A DNA stretch of 64,000 nucleotides from Zhengitettix transpicula (taxonomy: Eukaryota > Arthropoda > Insecta > Orthoptera > Tetrigidae), in contig CM073590.1 of NCBI GenBank assembly GCA_037074705.1, positions 118,783,600-118,847,599 on the forward strand. The letters run 5' to 3'. A model generated the notes under the pieces. The model saw only the letters and a program-made list of their open reading frames with translations. It did no database searches and had not been told where the DNA came from. The position numbers were made by a program, and so were the translations under genes. The number at the start of each line of letters is the position of its first letter. The stretch's first letter is position 1. Positions 37,525-48,412 of this stretch are shown here, in pieces.

Positions 37525-37805
37525 CCCGGTGTAATAAAATTCTCTTGAGCTTCTATCCGGGGCCCGTCGTCACAAAACCACAACGTTTCAATGGCTGTAT
37601 TCACCATCGTCTTCAGGTGAAGTTCCTCAATCTGGAATAGTGGAGTTTTGTATAGGACCAGGGCCGCAAGGACTATATAAAGGTCCCCTCTCCAGAATGC
37701 GTCACTTCACCTGAAGACGATGGCTAGGACAGACATGGAAACGTTGTGTTTTTACGACGAGGGGATCCGGATGGAATCCCGAGAGAATTTTATTAGTAAT
37801 ATTAC
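37525..37805. repeat. foldback element FB3, ~100 bp arms
   Basis: Left arm (read on the - strand) and right arm share CTTCACCTGAAGACGATGG, GAAACGTTGTG and AGAGAATTTTATTA over about 100 bp, separated by a ~65 bp spacer. CTGAAGA is at 37711-37717 (+) and 37610-37616 (-). The 67-codon frame at 37720 is inside the right arm and is not supported as a gene. Confidence 0.75.
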
Positions 37806-37919
37806 AGAAACTGGTCATCTTTTAATATATGTTTATTATAAAACATATCCCAGCATTGGTACTCAATTGAAATATGACAATGTGCAACTAATCGCTGAGA
37901 AACTATTGACTGACGACCG

Positions 37920-38367
37920 GTAACACTCACCCAGGAAAATTTGGATTATTATACCAATTTTCAAGTCGGGAAATAAAACAGACATACGAAATTATTGACC
38001 GATTACTTCAGTACTATGAAAAATCATGGTTCGCCTAATAAATTCGAACCTAAAGGTCCGTTCAGTCAAAAGCAACCTTGAATTCAAGCGGGATACTATT
38101 GTTAATGTCAGATGATAAATATGTTTCAAGATTTTCCATTACAAGTTGATACTGGGGTCAAAATGAATTTTGATTTAGCATAGGTTTCTGATGTAGTGCC
38201 TCACTAAATCTTCATTCAACAGTTGGATACGACCGATAGTGACACAAAAAATCGTCAACTGAAAGGGTCTAATATTCATTAATGATTTACCAAATGGTAT
38301 GAATTCTAACATTTTTCAGATGAATTTTATCTAAAGGAAAATAATTCATTAAAAAGACAAAGATACC
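37920..38367 (+). pseudogene. LINE remnant, RT N-terminal/central part (left of hAT)
   Basis: Contains IPIFKSGNKTDIRNY followed by a stop and PITSV (the K-SG-K--NYRPI motif of LINE RTs), and further on GLIFINDLPNG (the -INDLP- block preceding the catalytic Y/FADD). Stops and frameshifts throughout. The hAT element interrupts it at 38368, and the next part of the LINE is found at 41244. Confidence 0.68.
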
Positions 38368-38473
38368 CTTGAAAGTAGAGATGGGGCGGAACCGCTCCAT
38401 GAACGTCGCTCCTTGCGAAGATCGTTCTCTGAGAGTGGTTCAAAGTTGCTTTCGGCTCATCCGAGTGCCCAAG

Positions 38474-38504
<31 letters not shown>

Positions 38505-39530
38505 TGTAATAATCAAAAGATAGGCGTTAATTAATTTAACTATTTTGAAGAATTCGAGCCCCACGTTGTGGGCCATTATGTAATAATTAACAATTGGTAG
38601 CTCGTTTAATTTAAATGAAATAATCAACAAGAATTTAAATCATATAACTATTTATTTCCAATTTGTTTCTTTAACTCACAAACAATTAAAATTTAAAATA
38701 TTAATTTCTCAGTGCCTTCACTGGGTTTGATAATGGACACGTCAAGTTGTTTAAAAAAACTAATTAACACACAGTTTATAATTCACTCAGACAATATGTC
38801 GATAGGAAGAAATTAAAAGAAAAGAAATTAACTTGACAATTAAAATAGAACTAAATCTGACTTATATCCTTTAATTACGTTTACATAAATCATTATTTTG
38901 TATTTTGTTACTCACATTTGTCCAGCTGGTTCCAGCATTCCATTTTGTTTTCGGGAGTACACTATTGCAAAAATATTTTACACTGATTCTCATATCGGCT
39001 CACAGATTTTACACTCTTTAAGTTAACCTTGATAGGCTCCCAGGAACTCGGATGATCCTCCTTTTTGTCAGCTATCTGGTGACCGCTTGCCTTATATGAA
39101 TCCTGTGATTCATAGATTTGCTAGTCTTTTTACCGCTTGGGACTTAAACTGCAACTTTACTGTTCCTGGCTGGCTACAGACGTAAAAACTGCACTCCTTT
39201 CCGGACTGCTGATAGACGTTAAAACTGCTAACTAAGCGATATTTACGGGATAATACTTCCTTGAATGTTTTTACTTTATCTTAAATTCACAACTTTGTTT
39301 AATGATACATTAAACGACGGCTAGTCTCTGCTCTAGTATCATTTGTTCCGTCCTCCGAAATGACCCGTCACCAACTGAACTATCGTAGTCTCGAGGTTTT
39401 AGCGCGCATACGCCATTTTTGATATTCCGACAAAGTAACAGAGCCTGGCTCCATTGTCGCTTTGGAAATTCCTGCCGCTATAATTAAATTTTATTAAAAC
39501 CAATTAATGGCCTAATTAATTTGCATTACA
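38505..39530 (-). mobile_element. TA-targeting LTR-like element, copy 5, nested in hAT element
   Basis: On the - strand it begins TGTAATGCAAATTAATTAGG at 39530. The LTR ends at 38579, the primer site TGGCCCACAACGTGGGGCTC lies at about 38556-38575, and the element ends at 38505 next to (TA)n. (TA)n lies on both sides. Confidence 0.82.
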
Positions 39531-39570
39531 ATATATAATCGATATTAGACTCTCATATATATATATATAT

Positions 39571-40622
39571 TGTGGTAATTAAAATGAAATCATTAATTAA
39601 TTAACAAAAAAATGGACTCTCATTGTTAGCGGCAGAAAACACACAAGTTGACCACAAAAATGTGGCAATAATACTAAATGTTTGGGGTATTCTAGGTTGG
39701 CTCGCGAGAAGCGTTGTATGTGCCAGTCGTCGTGGAAGTTTAGCTGTGAACAGACCACAAGTAAAATATCCAGAAAGTATCTGGATACTTATAGTACAAC
39801 GGCTAAAACAATTAGAACAGTTTTTTTTACAAGCTACAGTCTTCGAGTTAAATACGTAATTATTCAATGCTAGGCATTTTGAGTGCAGAGTCGAAATTAT
39901 TCTATTCGTGATTCAGACCATTGTCTTCGATTGTGGAAGCAAGGCAACTGCATCCAGCAGCTAATAAAATTCTGAACGAGAGAATAACATTACCTGAACG
40001 AACAGTGAACCATTTCGTCAAACTAAAAGTGTTATTAGAATATATATAATAAAGTATGTGTGTGTACGAACGAGCCAAATTTCCTTGAATACCAGAGACC
40101 GTAAACTAAAATTTCACTGAATTCATATTTGTAAACCCATAAGTAAAGGTAATTATCATCAGATTTCGAATTTTGTTGAGAATTTAAAGTCATATTTTAT
40201 GTTTTTTTTACATTGTAAATAATCTATTGCTGAAGTAATTCCGTGGTAACTTGATCAAATTTAATTGTTAAGAAGTAGAATTTTTTTATTAAAGGACCAG
40301 TAAACGACCCTGAGAAAGAGTAAAATTTCATTGTCAAATATTAATAAATAATGTATATTGAAGTTAATTTCTTAATAACTATTGTAAATTCATTTAATAA
40401 CTTATGTAAATTTTATTTTGCTGCGTTAATAACTTAATTTATTTGTTTATTTTAAAGTCTTAATTAATATCCTATCTTTTTAATATTTAAATTACTAAAA
40501 TTTGACGCATTAAAGTGGCGATTTAACTTTCATTAATTGGTGATTACTACAAATTAGCGTCATCAACGGGCGGCACAGTTTAACTTTGTTTTGATTTAAT
40601 TGTCATTCGTTTGTTTTCACTG

Positions 40623-40624
<2 letters not shown>
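39571..40624 (+). mobile_element. TA-targeting LTR-like element, copy 6, nested in hAT element
   Basis: TGTGGTAATT start and CACTGCA end, with (TA)n on both sides. It shares GTGTGTACGAACGAGCCAAA with copy 7 in opposite orientation. The LTR ends GATTACTACA near 40551, then comes a primer-like TAGCGTCATCAACGGGCGGC. It lies 40 bp from copy 5, in opposite orientation. Small frames inside it are not genes. Confidence 0.72.

Positions 40625-40666
<42 letters not shown>
40625..40666. repeat. (TA)n array
   Basis: About 20 AT units directly after copy 6, inside the hAT element; likely the pre-insertion target tract. Confidence 0.9.
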
Positions 40667-40667
<1 letters not shown>

Positions 40668-41243
40668 CGATATTGGGCTCTCGTTTATAACCAATAAGAT
40701 TATAATGAAATTATGAATGAGATGTGGGAAAGTTACAAAGTTTATTTTAATATTGAACTCATATATTAAATATATACTGCACTCGTTGATAATTTTAATG
40801 GTCGTTCCATTGATTTTCAACTCAGCGATTCAAATAATATTTCAAATACATCCATGGACGGAGCACACGCATGGAATGAAGAGAGATAGACAATTTACTG
40901 CATGAAAGGTAATATTAATATGTCAGTTGTTCAATCTTATATCAGCAGCATGCGAAAGATCTCTGAGATGATTATTCGCATGACTTCGTTCGTATCTCCC
41001 CTCACAACGGGACTGTAGTCACACGAAGAGTCTAAACGCTTTTTATCACGAGCGACCTGGGAGCTGTCGTTCAGAGCTGGAGGGGATGTCGTTCAGTTAG
41101 AAGTGCTGCATATAGTCGTTTTACCCTGTACGACTCTTTGGAGCCATTTGTTCTTCAGTTCGGAGCAAGCTGGGAGCCGTTCCTTTGAGAGAGTCGTTCA
41201 TTTGTAACGACTTGCTCCGGAGCGACCCATCTCTACTTCAAAG

Positions 41244-41655
41244 TGACTAAGAAATACTAAGTACATGTACCAGAAGAAATAAAATGGAAATTAATACTGG
41301 AAAAAAGGAAGGGAACTAGTTTCACCAAAATTCACCAGATATCCGTCTTGGAATGTCAAATAGAGGGGGGAACAGTGGACCAGGAAACAAAACTGTAAAT
41401 ACCTAGGCATTTATTTTAACAGAATGCTGGCGTTGGAGGAGCATGAGATTAATGTTACAACCAAGTGATTTGCTTAATCTTATGGGAAATCTCTAAAAAC
41501 GAAAAGTCTGAAGACATGGTATCCTTGCTACGCCCACTAATGGAATATAGAGCAGCTTTCTGGGATCCTTATCGAAAAAAAATCAGATAGAATCCTTAGA
41601 AATGGTGAAGAAAAAAGGCTCGGAAAAGTAAAGCCGTAGGATTCGACTAAATGTT
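41244..41655 (+). pseudogene. LINE remnant continued (right of hAT)
   Basis: Translation gives LGIYFNRMLALEEHEINV and PLMEYRAAFWDPYRKK, the C-terminal LINE RT motifs (YLGV-F---L-W--H and P-LEY-A--WDP). Same strand and expected order relative to the 37.9-38.4 kb part. Retroposon copy 13 interrupts it at 41656. Confidence 0.75.
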
Positions 41656-42155
41656 TTTTTAAGAGGGCTAGTGGGAGCTTATTTTCGCAGGTCGAACATT
41701 TCTAGAACGACAGAGAATATCTTCTTCTCTCTCCGTTTTTGAACTACGGTTCCCACGCGCCGAGGCACTTCGCCCTGTTTTGAGAGGTATATGTTCTGGT
41801 GTCGTATACTTTGGGCATTCGGTAAGAGTTGTCCGCTTCTCCCATTGGAACAGTCGGCCAGCTGCCTCCTAAACTGCTCGAAGCACGAAGAAGGGAATGC
41901 TGCGTCTCCACGGCAAACCTCTTTCCTGCCATCGGAATGGAGTGGGACAAGTACCGAGTGCCTGACCTACCTGATGAAGTTTTTCTAGCTTTGGCCTGTA
42001 TCAATTTTAGGAGACTGTCGGGTAGGAACCTTAAACCATAAACCAGGGGCCCTAGTTAACCCTTGCCTACTTCCACATTCCCCATTTCAAATAACCTTAA
42101 TATGCTATTAAAGGGGAGTTGCCACCACGTGGATTACCCTCATGTTGCCTGTTAC
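41656..42155 (+). mobile_element. retroposon R, copy 13, inside LINE remnant
   Basis: Begins near a residual TCGCAGG hairpin arm and follows family order through GGGGAGTTGCCACC to a short A-rich end. It sits within or at the edge of the decayed LINE that continues from 41244. Flank duplications are not clear. Confidence 0.78.
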
Positions 42156-43096
42156 TATTAAAATAATTAACAGGTCATTAATAACCTTGACTTGGAATTC
42201 GGCGTAGAATACAAGAACCTACTCGATACTAGAGGACATATTTTCATGAAAAATGCCAAGGAGCAAAATCGGATGTTGTAAAATACTCCTTCCTAATCAG
42301 GACTATAAAATACTGTAAGTATGTTTGAAGAAAGTCCTGCAACGGAATGAAAATTTCGTCTTAATATCAATTCTCTTTCGTGAATATAAGTTCACTACAG
42401 AGGCAACAATATCTACAGCCTCAGAAGACCGCCTGCTTTTTTGTTTCCATATAAGTTTAAGCAGACGTGACATTTTACGGAGAAAATTTCAAAACATTCA
42501 GCAATCTGAAAAAAAAACACGTCTGGAATTTATTAATGTGATTTGTTCTATGTTTTTTTTTCTATTCCGCGCTGTTGGAGACAGGCAATTAAGAGGAAGG
42601 ACGATTCTCAACTTAAAACCAGGGACGCTCCCAGGCTTTAAAGCGAGCGGAAAGGTGCAGACGAACTGGAAGGCAGGGGATAATTTAATAAAGCTGCTCC
42701 CTTGCATCTAGGGACGCGACGCAGCTGCTGCCATCACACAAGGCCACCACTCATGCTGATTGCGTCGAATTAGCAATCATTCAGCCTCTGTGAATCTCCA
42801 AAACAATCTTGCCTGGAGAACTGAACTGCGGAACAGGTACAAAACCCACCGAACGTAAAATGTAAAACTCCGAGTTTTACGTTGCATTAATTTGATTAGG
42901 TCATAATGGGTGGATCTTTGTTGAAGCCCCAGATATCGAGTTCGTTTTTCGAAAAAATATTCAACTAAACAGTTCCTACACGACGGAGATGATAATACTT
43001 CTTCGTTTCGATGAATTACTCTAACGTATCAGAGGGTTAGAAATAAGTATTACAGCTTTTTAAGGCAGCTACTCAAGAACGTCACAGTATATATAC
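42156..43096. other. spacer, possibly LINE tail at its left
   Basis: 42160-42330 may be the end of the interrupted LINE (weak TLTWNS-like translation). The 128-codon frame at 42325-42711 has a mixed, domain-less sequence and an antisense frame of similar quality; I do not support it as a gene. Confidence 0.4.
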
Positions 43097-44564
43097 TGTA
43101 ATAATTTAACAGGGACTTATTAATTTGCCCCACGTTGTGGTAGCCAAAATGTAATAATTAAATATGATAGGCTTTTAAATGAAAAATTTTAGACTTTAAA
43201 ACAAAAAAAATATTAAAAATTATCAATTTATACAATTTAAAATTATAAAAAGGATCTCAATCTCTCATGGGTCTTTACTGGGTTTGATAACGGACAGAAC
43301 ATTTAACTTAATCAAAGAACCCAACATTTATCTTTAAATTAAAAAGAAATATTTATTTGTCTAGACATAGACGAAAATTATGGACAAACTTATTCTACCA
43401 GATTGATTCTAAATTTAAAGAGTTTATTTTATTAACACAAAAGAAAAGAACGATATCTGACTGTATCTTTTAATTCGGTTTACACATATTAATACCATAA
43501 AATTTCGACTTACGATTACTCAGGAAAATTTGGCTCGTTCGTACACACACACTTTATATACTGGACGTTTTAAACACTGACTCTAACACACACGGTTGGT
43601 TTCATGAAAGCTGGTTCTCCGTTCGTGAAGGACATCTCACTTGCTCGTGGTGAAACTACTCGACGCTGGATGCAGTGTCCTGGTCTCCTACCATCGAAGA
43701 CAATGGTCTAATTTTTATATTACAACAGATTAGTCTTCAGCATTCAAAAATGTTTATGGATGAATATTTTGCTAATTCTCACGCAATTCTCCAGTCTCGG
43801 TGCTCACAGCACCCCTCTCCCACTCTAACTCCAGCTCCTGACTCAAAAACTCAACTAACTTCAGTCTCGGTGCTCACAGCCCCCTCTCCCACTCTAACTA
43901 ACTTCCAAAATGTTTATCTTCCCTTTATATGTCCCAGTTCCTTCCTTTTTCCTTTGTTCCAAAACTACGTCGCAACTGCCCGTTGACAGTTTCCTCCATT
44001 TTCCCGAGATTTACATTATGAAGCTGCAGTTCCTTAGCTACCAAATATCTAGCCACTCTGTCTTGTCCCAACGCCGACAATCGAGACTGGTCTAATTTGT
44101 CTTTGCACTTGTATTCTCACCCCCACTCACACGTGCTCTGTTCTAAATTCTCCAGACCGCCCAAACTGCACCCTCAATTACTTTAGACTTGTCTTCTCAC
44201 CCTCACACGACCAGCGCTACCAAGAACCTAAATAAACACATTACAGAATGTCTTTTCAACTGTCCAGGCCATTATCAGAAACAATGCCTGCCTTAACAGA
44301 TTTATTTTGTGACAGGCCCCCGCACACGTGCATTGCTCCGAATTCTCAAGACCTGTCCTAAGTAAACATTACAAACTGTCCCTTCGCAGTCCAGTCCATT
44401 TATCAGAAACAATGCCTGCCTTAACAGACTTATTTTGCGACAGGCCACCCGCACACGTCCATTTCTCCGAATTCTCAAGACCTGCCCTAAGTAAACATTA
44501 CAAACTGTCCCTTCGCAGTCCAGACCATTTATCAGAAACAATGCCTTTCCTCCGAGGCATTACA
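43097..44564 (-). mobile_element. TA-targeting LTR-like element, copy 7, with internal tandem duplications
   Basis: On the - strand it starts TGTAATGCCTCGGAGG (44564) and ends AAATTATTACA (43097) beside TATATAC. Primer site TGGCTACCACAACGTGGGGC, about 43127-43146. It is about 450 bp longer than its relatives because of two tandem duplications: a ~75-bp unit near 43795-43915 and a ~125-bp unit near 44280-44540. Confidence 0.8.
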
Positions 44565-45024
44565 ATACATTATATAATATGAGGTGAAAATTAGTAAAAA
44601 CTCGTTTCATAACATGGGAAAATCATTTAGAGAAGTAATTGTGTAATTAAATAGCTATACACTTGTGAGATCCTCAGCTGTAACCTCTTTATTTGCAATG
44701 ATTTCGAATTCAGATACACTAAAGCCCAACAGTTGGATGTAAATAAAATAGTACTTATGTCTGCACAATTCGTGGAATCGAGTGATTTTTATATATCTTT
44801 GTGTTCTGAAACCGTATTTAAAATATGTCGGTCAACCTTACTTAGTTCCCAAGAAAACGTTAAACAAATTTCTATGTCGACGAAACTTTATTCGTTGTCA
44901 GAAGGTTTGTAGCGATATATTACCGCCATCCGTAGTCTGGATATAAAATGGCGGACGTTACATAACATTGATTTTATTGGCCTTTTACAAGAAACTGTGG
45001 GATCAATTTCAATGAAACATTATA
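44565..45024. other. AT-rich spacer, nothing recognised
   Basis: No frame or repeat that I can support. Confidence 0.55.
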
Positions 45025-45250
45025 TTGGCCAGGGGTGGAAATTTTCAAACATGCTATAACGGTCACGATTAGCGTCGCATAATCGAATAAATATTTATTC
45101 GGCTCAAAGAGATAGATATAGTTTCTCCCGATATTGTGAGTGTAAAATTTCAGCCGTCTTTGAGCTTGGGGGTGGGGTGGCATTAGGGGTGGGGGTTGAT
45201 GGGTGTTACATAAAAATAAAGAAAGAACAACCGAGATGGAAGGTACCACA
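45025..45250 (+). repeat. single unit of the ~240 bp satellite-like repeat
   Basis: GGTGGAAATTTTCAAACATGC, AATAAATATTTATTCGG, GGGGGTGGGGTGG, GTTACATAAAAATAAAG and CCGAGATGGA in the same order as the 35 and 50 kb units. Confidence 0.7.
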
Positions 45251-45291
45251 AATATTTTTGACTCCATCAACTCTCCTAAGATACTAAGAGT

Positions 45292-45336
<45 letters not shown>

Positions 45337-45810
45337 TATGGGGAGTAATTATGGTTCTGGAGTGTGGGGATAGCGGAGTTCTGACGAAATCAGCATTCTA
45401 TCTACACATACGTACGTCAAATCACTTATTGACTAATAGATGAATGTAGAATTAATCACGTTTTTGGCTTAATATAAACCAATAAATAACTGTACAACGC
45501 TGGCCACCCAGGAAGAGAAAACCAATATATAATTTTTGTACATGTTTAGCAAATAATTATGTTTTATTGGAGAAATTCACCCTTTAGGAACATTCATTAT
45601 CACAGATTAATTTTTTTTTTAATTTTAATATACCTTATACGGTATTCAGAAACATACTCTCTTTAAAATTTGTGAAATGCGGGTTATTTTAGAGCTGAAT
45701 ATGGGAAAATTGATCACGGGTTCTTCCTTTATCTTTCAAACAGTATACCAAATTATTAATAACTGTCAATCCGTCAAAGTGTACGAATTTCATATCTTGC
45801 AAAGTTTTTT
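45250..45810 (+). repeat. duplicated segment, partner of 50155-50680
   Basis: After the satellite unit, the two loci keep matching: CATTCTATCT-CACATA, CACTTATTGACTAATA, a Helitron-like tail remnant (CAACGCTGGCCACCC), ATACAATATATAATTTT-like, and CAAATTATTAATAAC-GTCAATCCGT. Both copies are therefore the same larger repeat rather than independent satellites. A 33-bp (TA)n array at 45301-45333 is expanded only in this copy. Confidence 0.7.
45301..45333. repeat. (TA)n array
   Basis: About 16 AT units inside the duplicated 45 kb segment; the partner at 50.19 kb has only TATATA. Confidence 0.9.
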
Positions 45811-46042
45811 TAGTAATATTAAACTGCCATCTGAAACATTAAGACCTAATTACAACCGCTGAAAATCCAAAGTTTAGCAGCTTGGGGAAGGATTTTGTTC
45901 GCTTTACAGAAAAACAGCGCTGAAGTGTGAAATAACTTTGATGTTATCTTAAATTTTCCTCCTCCAGGATTTGAAACTTGTAATTCGGTCTGCCCAAATT
46001 TACTTTCGTTTTCAACGGAATGTTATTAGCAGTTATCAAATT

Positions 46043-46116
46043 ATTTGTTGTTGGAAGAGTTCTCGCGTTTTCAGCTGGGTGGCGTTGTAAACCCGAGAAC
46101 TCTGCCAACAACAAAT
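46043..46116. repeat. 25-bp inverted repeat with 24-base loop
   Basis: ATTTGTTGTTGGAAGAGTTC and onward (46043-46067) pairs with 46092-46116, with two mismatches. A third ATTTGTTGT arm follows at about 46147. No gene nearby. Confidence 0.7.
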
Positions 46117-48412
46117 TCACCGGGAAAGCCTGCGAAAGTTACAATTATTTGTTGTCAAGAGTGGATGATAAATTAACCTTATAGGCAGAGTATGAAGTGT
46201 AACAAAAAGAGGAAAATTAAAAATATGTTTACTAGAATTATGGAAAAAATAACAAAACAAGAGCCGTATGAAGGACAGGTACCCACATAGTACACTCTAG
46301 AAAGAATTTTGACAGTTCTATTATGAGGAATTTATTTTGGTTATCATGTTCATGAGACGTAATTGTGAATCGTGGAAGTGCAGAGTAGTATTCCGTGTAA
46401 TTTAAGGGTGAATCTTCGCTACCAGCAGCGCTTTGAGTTGGCGCCAGGCGATCCTTTCTCTGTTATGTACGCCTCCCACCTTTGTCTTTAAAGGCCTGTC
46501 CGCCGTCGCTTTGTAAGGAAATCTCGCGCCGAGAAACGGAAACCCGTCTTCAAGTTCAAAGAATTAATTTAAGCAACGCTTTCTGTTCCCTGGGGTCTGT
46601 TTTCTGCAAGCCATATAATTTTCATTCATGCTACAACACAAACTTCAATGTAAGTGAGAGATGTATTTTTCTTGTCGAAATAATTCTCTCAGCTCGTTCA
46701 TGACATAAGAAAATAATCAGTTTGTGGATGTAATTATTATCAATCCTATAACCCCGTCTTTCTCAGATTTAATGAATAATAAGCATCGAAAACCAATTAT
46801 ATTGTAACTGTCAAGATAGACTTTTTAAAAAGTTGAACAAAAATTAACATTTTATTAATTTATTATGTCTCACATTTGCGTATTCCGTAAAAATAAATGT
46901 AAAAATTTAATCAAAATAAATTTTATAAAAAATGTCTGAGTAATTGAAGTTTTTAAAAATATAATTTCCCAATATTACATTCCTACACATACAGTGTTTA
47001 TAATTTTTATAACCCCGCTTTTAATCAGCATCATTTAATAAAATTTTGAATTTCTTCGAAACAATTTATTAGCAACTTTCTACTTCTGGCCCAAAATTTT
47101 TATAATATAATTTTTCTTCAGGACCTAAAATTGAGACTAAAAACTAATTATTATTATTTATTCCAAAATTTGAATTATTAAAAATAAATCATCATGATAA
47201 TATTTCAATACGATAATACATATCTTCATTATCAAATTTATTTTGTTAATCAACCATACCTTTTATTTTCTAGTTTGTTTAATCAACGACAAAAGGATTA
47301 TTAAATAGCTTACTTTTACTCCTACATATACTAAATTTTGCTACTTTAATTTAATTATATAGTGCTTTAGTTATTAATAATTACAAATAGAACGAGAAAG
47401 ACCAAACGTCATTTCAATTTTATAGTATGATGTTTCGGGCTAAGGAAATACAGTCGAATTTCCGGGAAAATATGACAATATAGAATAAATGGAGAGGATT
47501 ATTAGAAGTAAAGGGTTACAACTTTTAAATATATTATACTTAGCGTCACTGTTTCTCAAAACTTTCTAAATTATTTCTACACCAACGTTTGGAAGTCAGG
47601 CACTATGGTACAGACAGATACTCAAAATAATCAATTCATAAGAAGATTAAGTTCGATTTATAATGTACTATTAAAACTTGTTACCTGATTGTAAATTTCA
47701 ATGACATATAAATCATTATCATTTCAAGGCTCATTTCTGGCGTTATAGAAGAAATATTCATGAATTTATGTACCTCCTGATTGTTGATACATAAAATATA
47801 ATTCAAACAGTAATTAATTTCCTAAACCTTTTATAATATGCCAAGTTTTAGTGCGCATCTGCTGTGATATCTCTATAATTTTTTTTATATAAGTCGGGAA
47901 GTATTATTTCGCAGAATCATGACAGTGCTTCGGATACTATGAGTATGTAATATAATTTAGCAAAAAAATTATTTTAACACACCGGATGTAAGAAATGAAT
48001 GCCCATAATTCGTTAGTTTAAGTACTGAGATGATTGATCTTAGTTTACGAGTGTGACATCTTATTCATAAAAATATTAGGTATCATGTCTGATTACGACA
48101 TTTTAAAAGCACCATGTACTTTTAAGCACGAAAACGTAACATGAAATAATAGCATCAACCGAAAAGGGAGAGAGAGGGAATCCCATAACTTCTTCCAAGA
48201 CCAAAACTTCTCTGCTCCCTTGTTCAATAAAATTTTAATTATATAATTCTCACATTTGATTTTTCATAATTACGTCAAACGCATGAATACTGCATATTTT
48301 TATATCATTGATTCAATTTATATCTTTTAGGTACTGCTATAATAATATATTTCATCCATATATAATTATAATAATGCTCTATATTTGTATTATATACTTT
48401 ATATATATATAT
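46117..48412. other. 2.3 kb AT-rich spacer
   Basis: A 73-codon frame at 46482-46703 shows no domain. 46400-46620 is less AT-rich. Otherwise nothing. Confidence 0.5.

Larger units (their letters stand above)
38376..41235. mobile_element. hAT-type terminal-inverted-repeat element with nested insertions
   Basis: Ends are TAGAGATGGGGCGG (left) and, inverted, TAGAGATGGGTCGCTCC (right). Flanks are CTTGAAAG (38368-38375) and CTTCAAAG (41236-41243), an 8-bp duplication with one mismatch, as expected of hAT transposases. Only about 100 bp (left arm) and 330 bp (right arm, rich in GAGC/GTCGTTC blocks) are clearly its own. The middle holds TA-targeting copies 5 and 6 and (TA)n arrays. No transposase is visible, so it was probably a non-autonomous copy. 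Confidence 0.75.

Noticed and set aside
38505..39530. Calling the TA-targeting copies simple solo LTRs
   Set aside because: The primer site and leader beyond the LTR end are kept in several copies, which a solo LTR produced by LTR-LTR recombination would lack.
42325..42711. 128-codon frame as a host gene
   Set aside because: No domain, no signal peptide, a competing antisense frame and position next to a LINE remnant.
44302..44541. 79-codon frame with an internal repeat as a repeat protein
   Set aside because: The protein repeat is just the translation of the ~125-bp tandem DNA duplication within the LTR-like copy 7.
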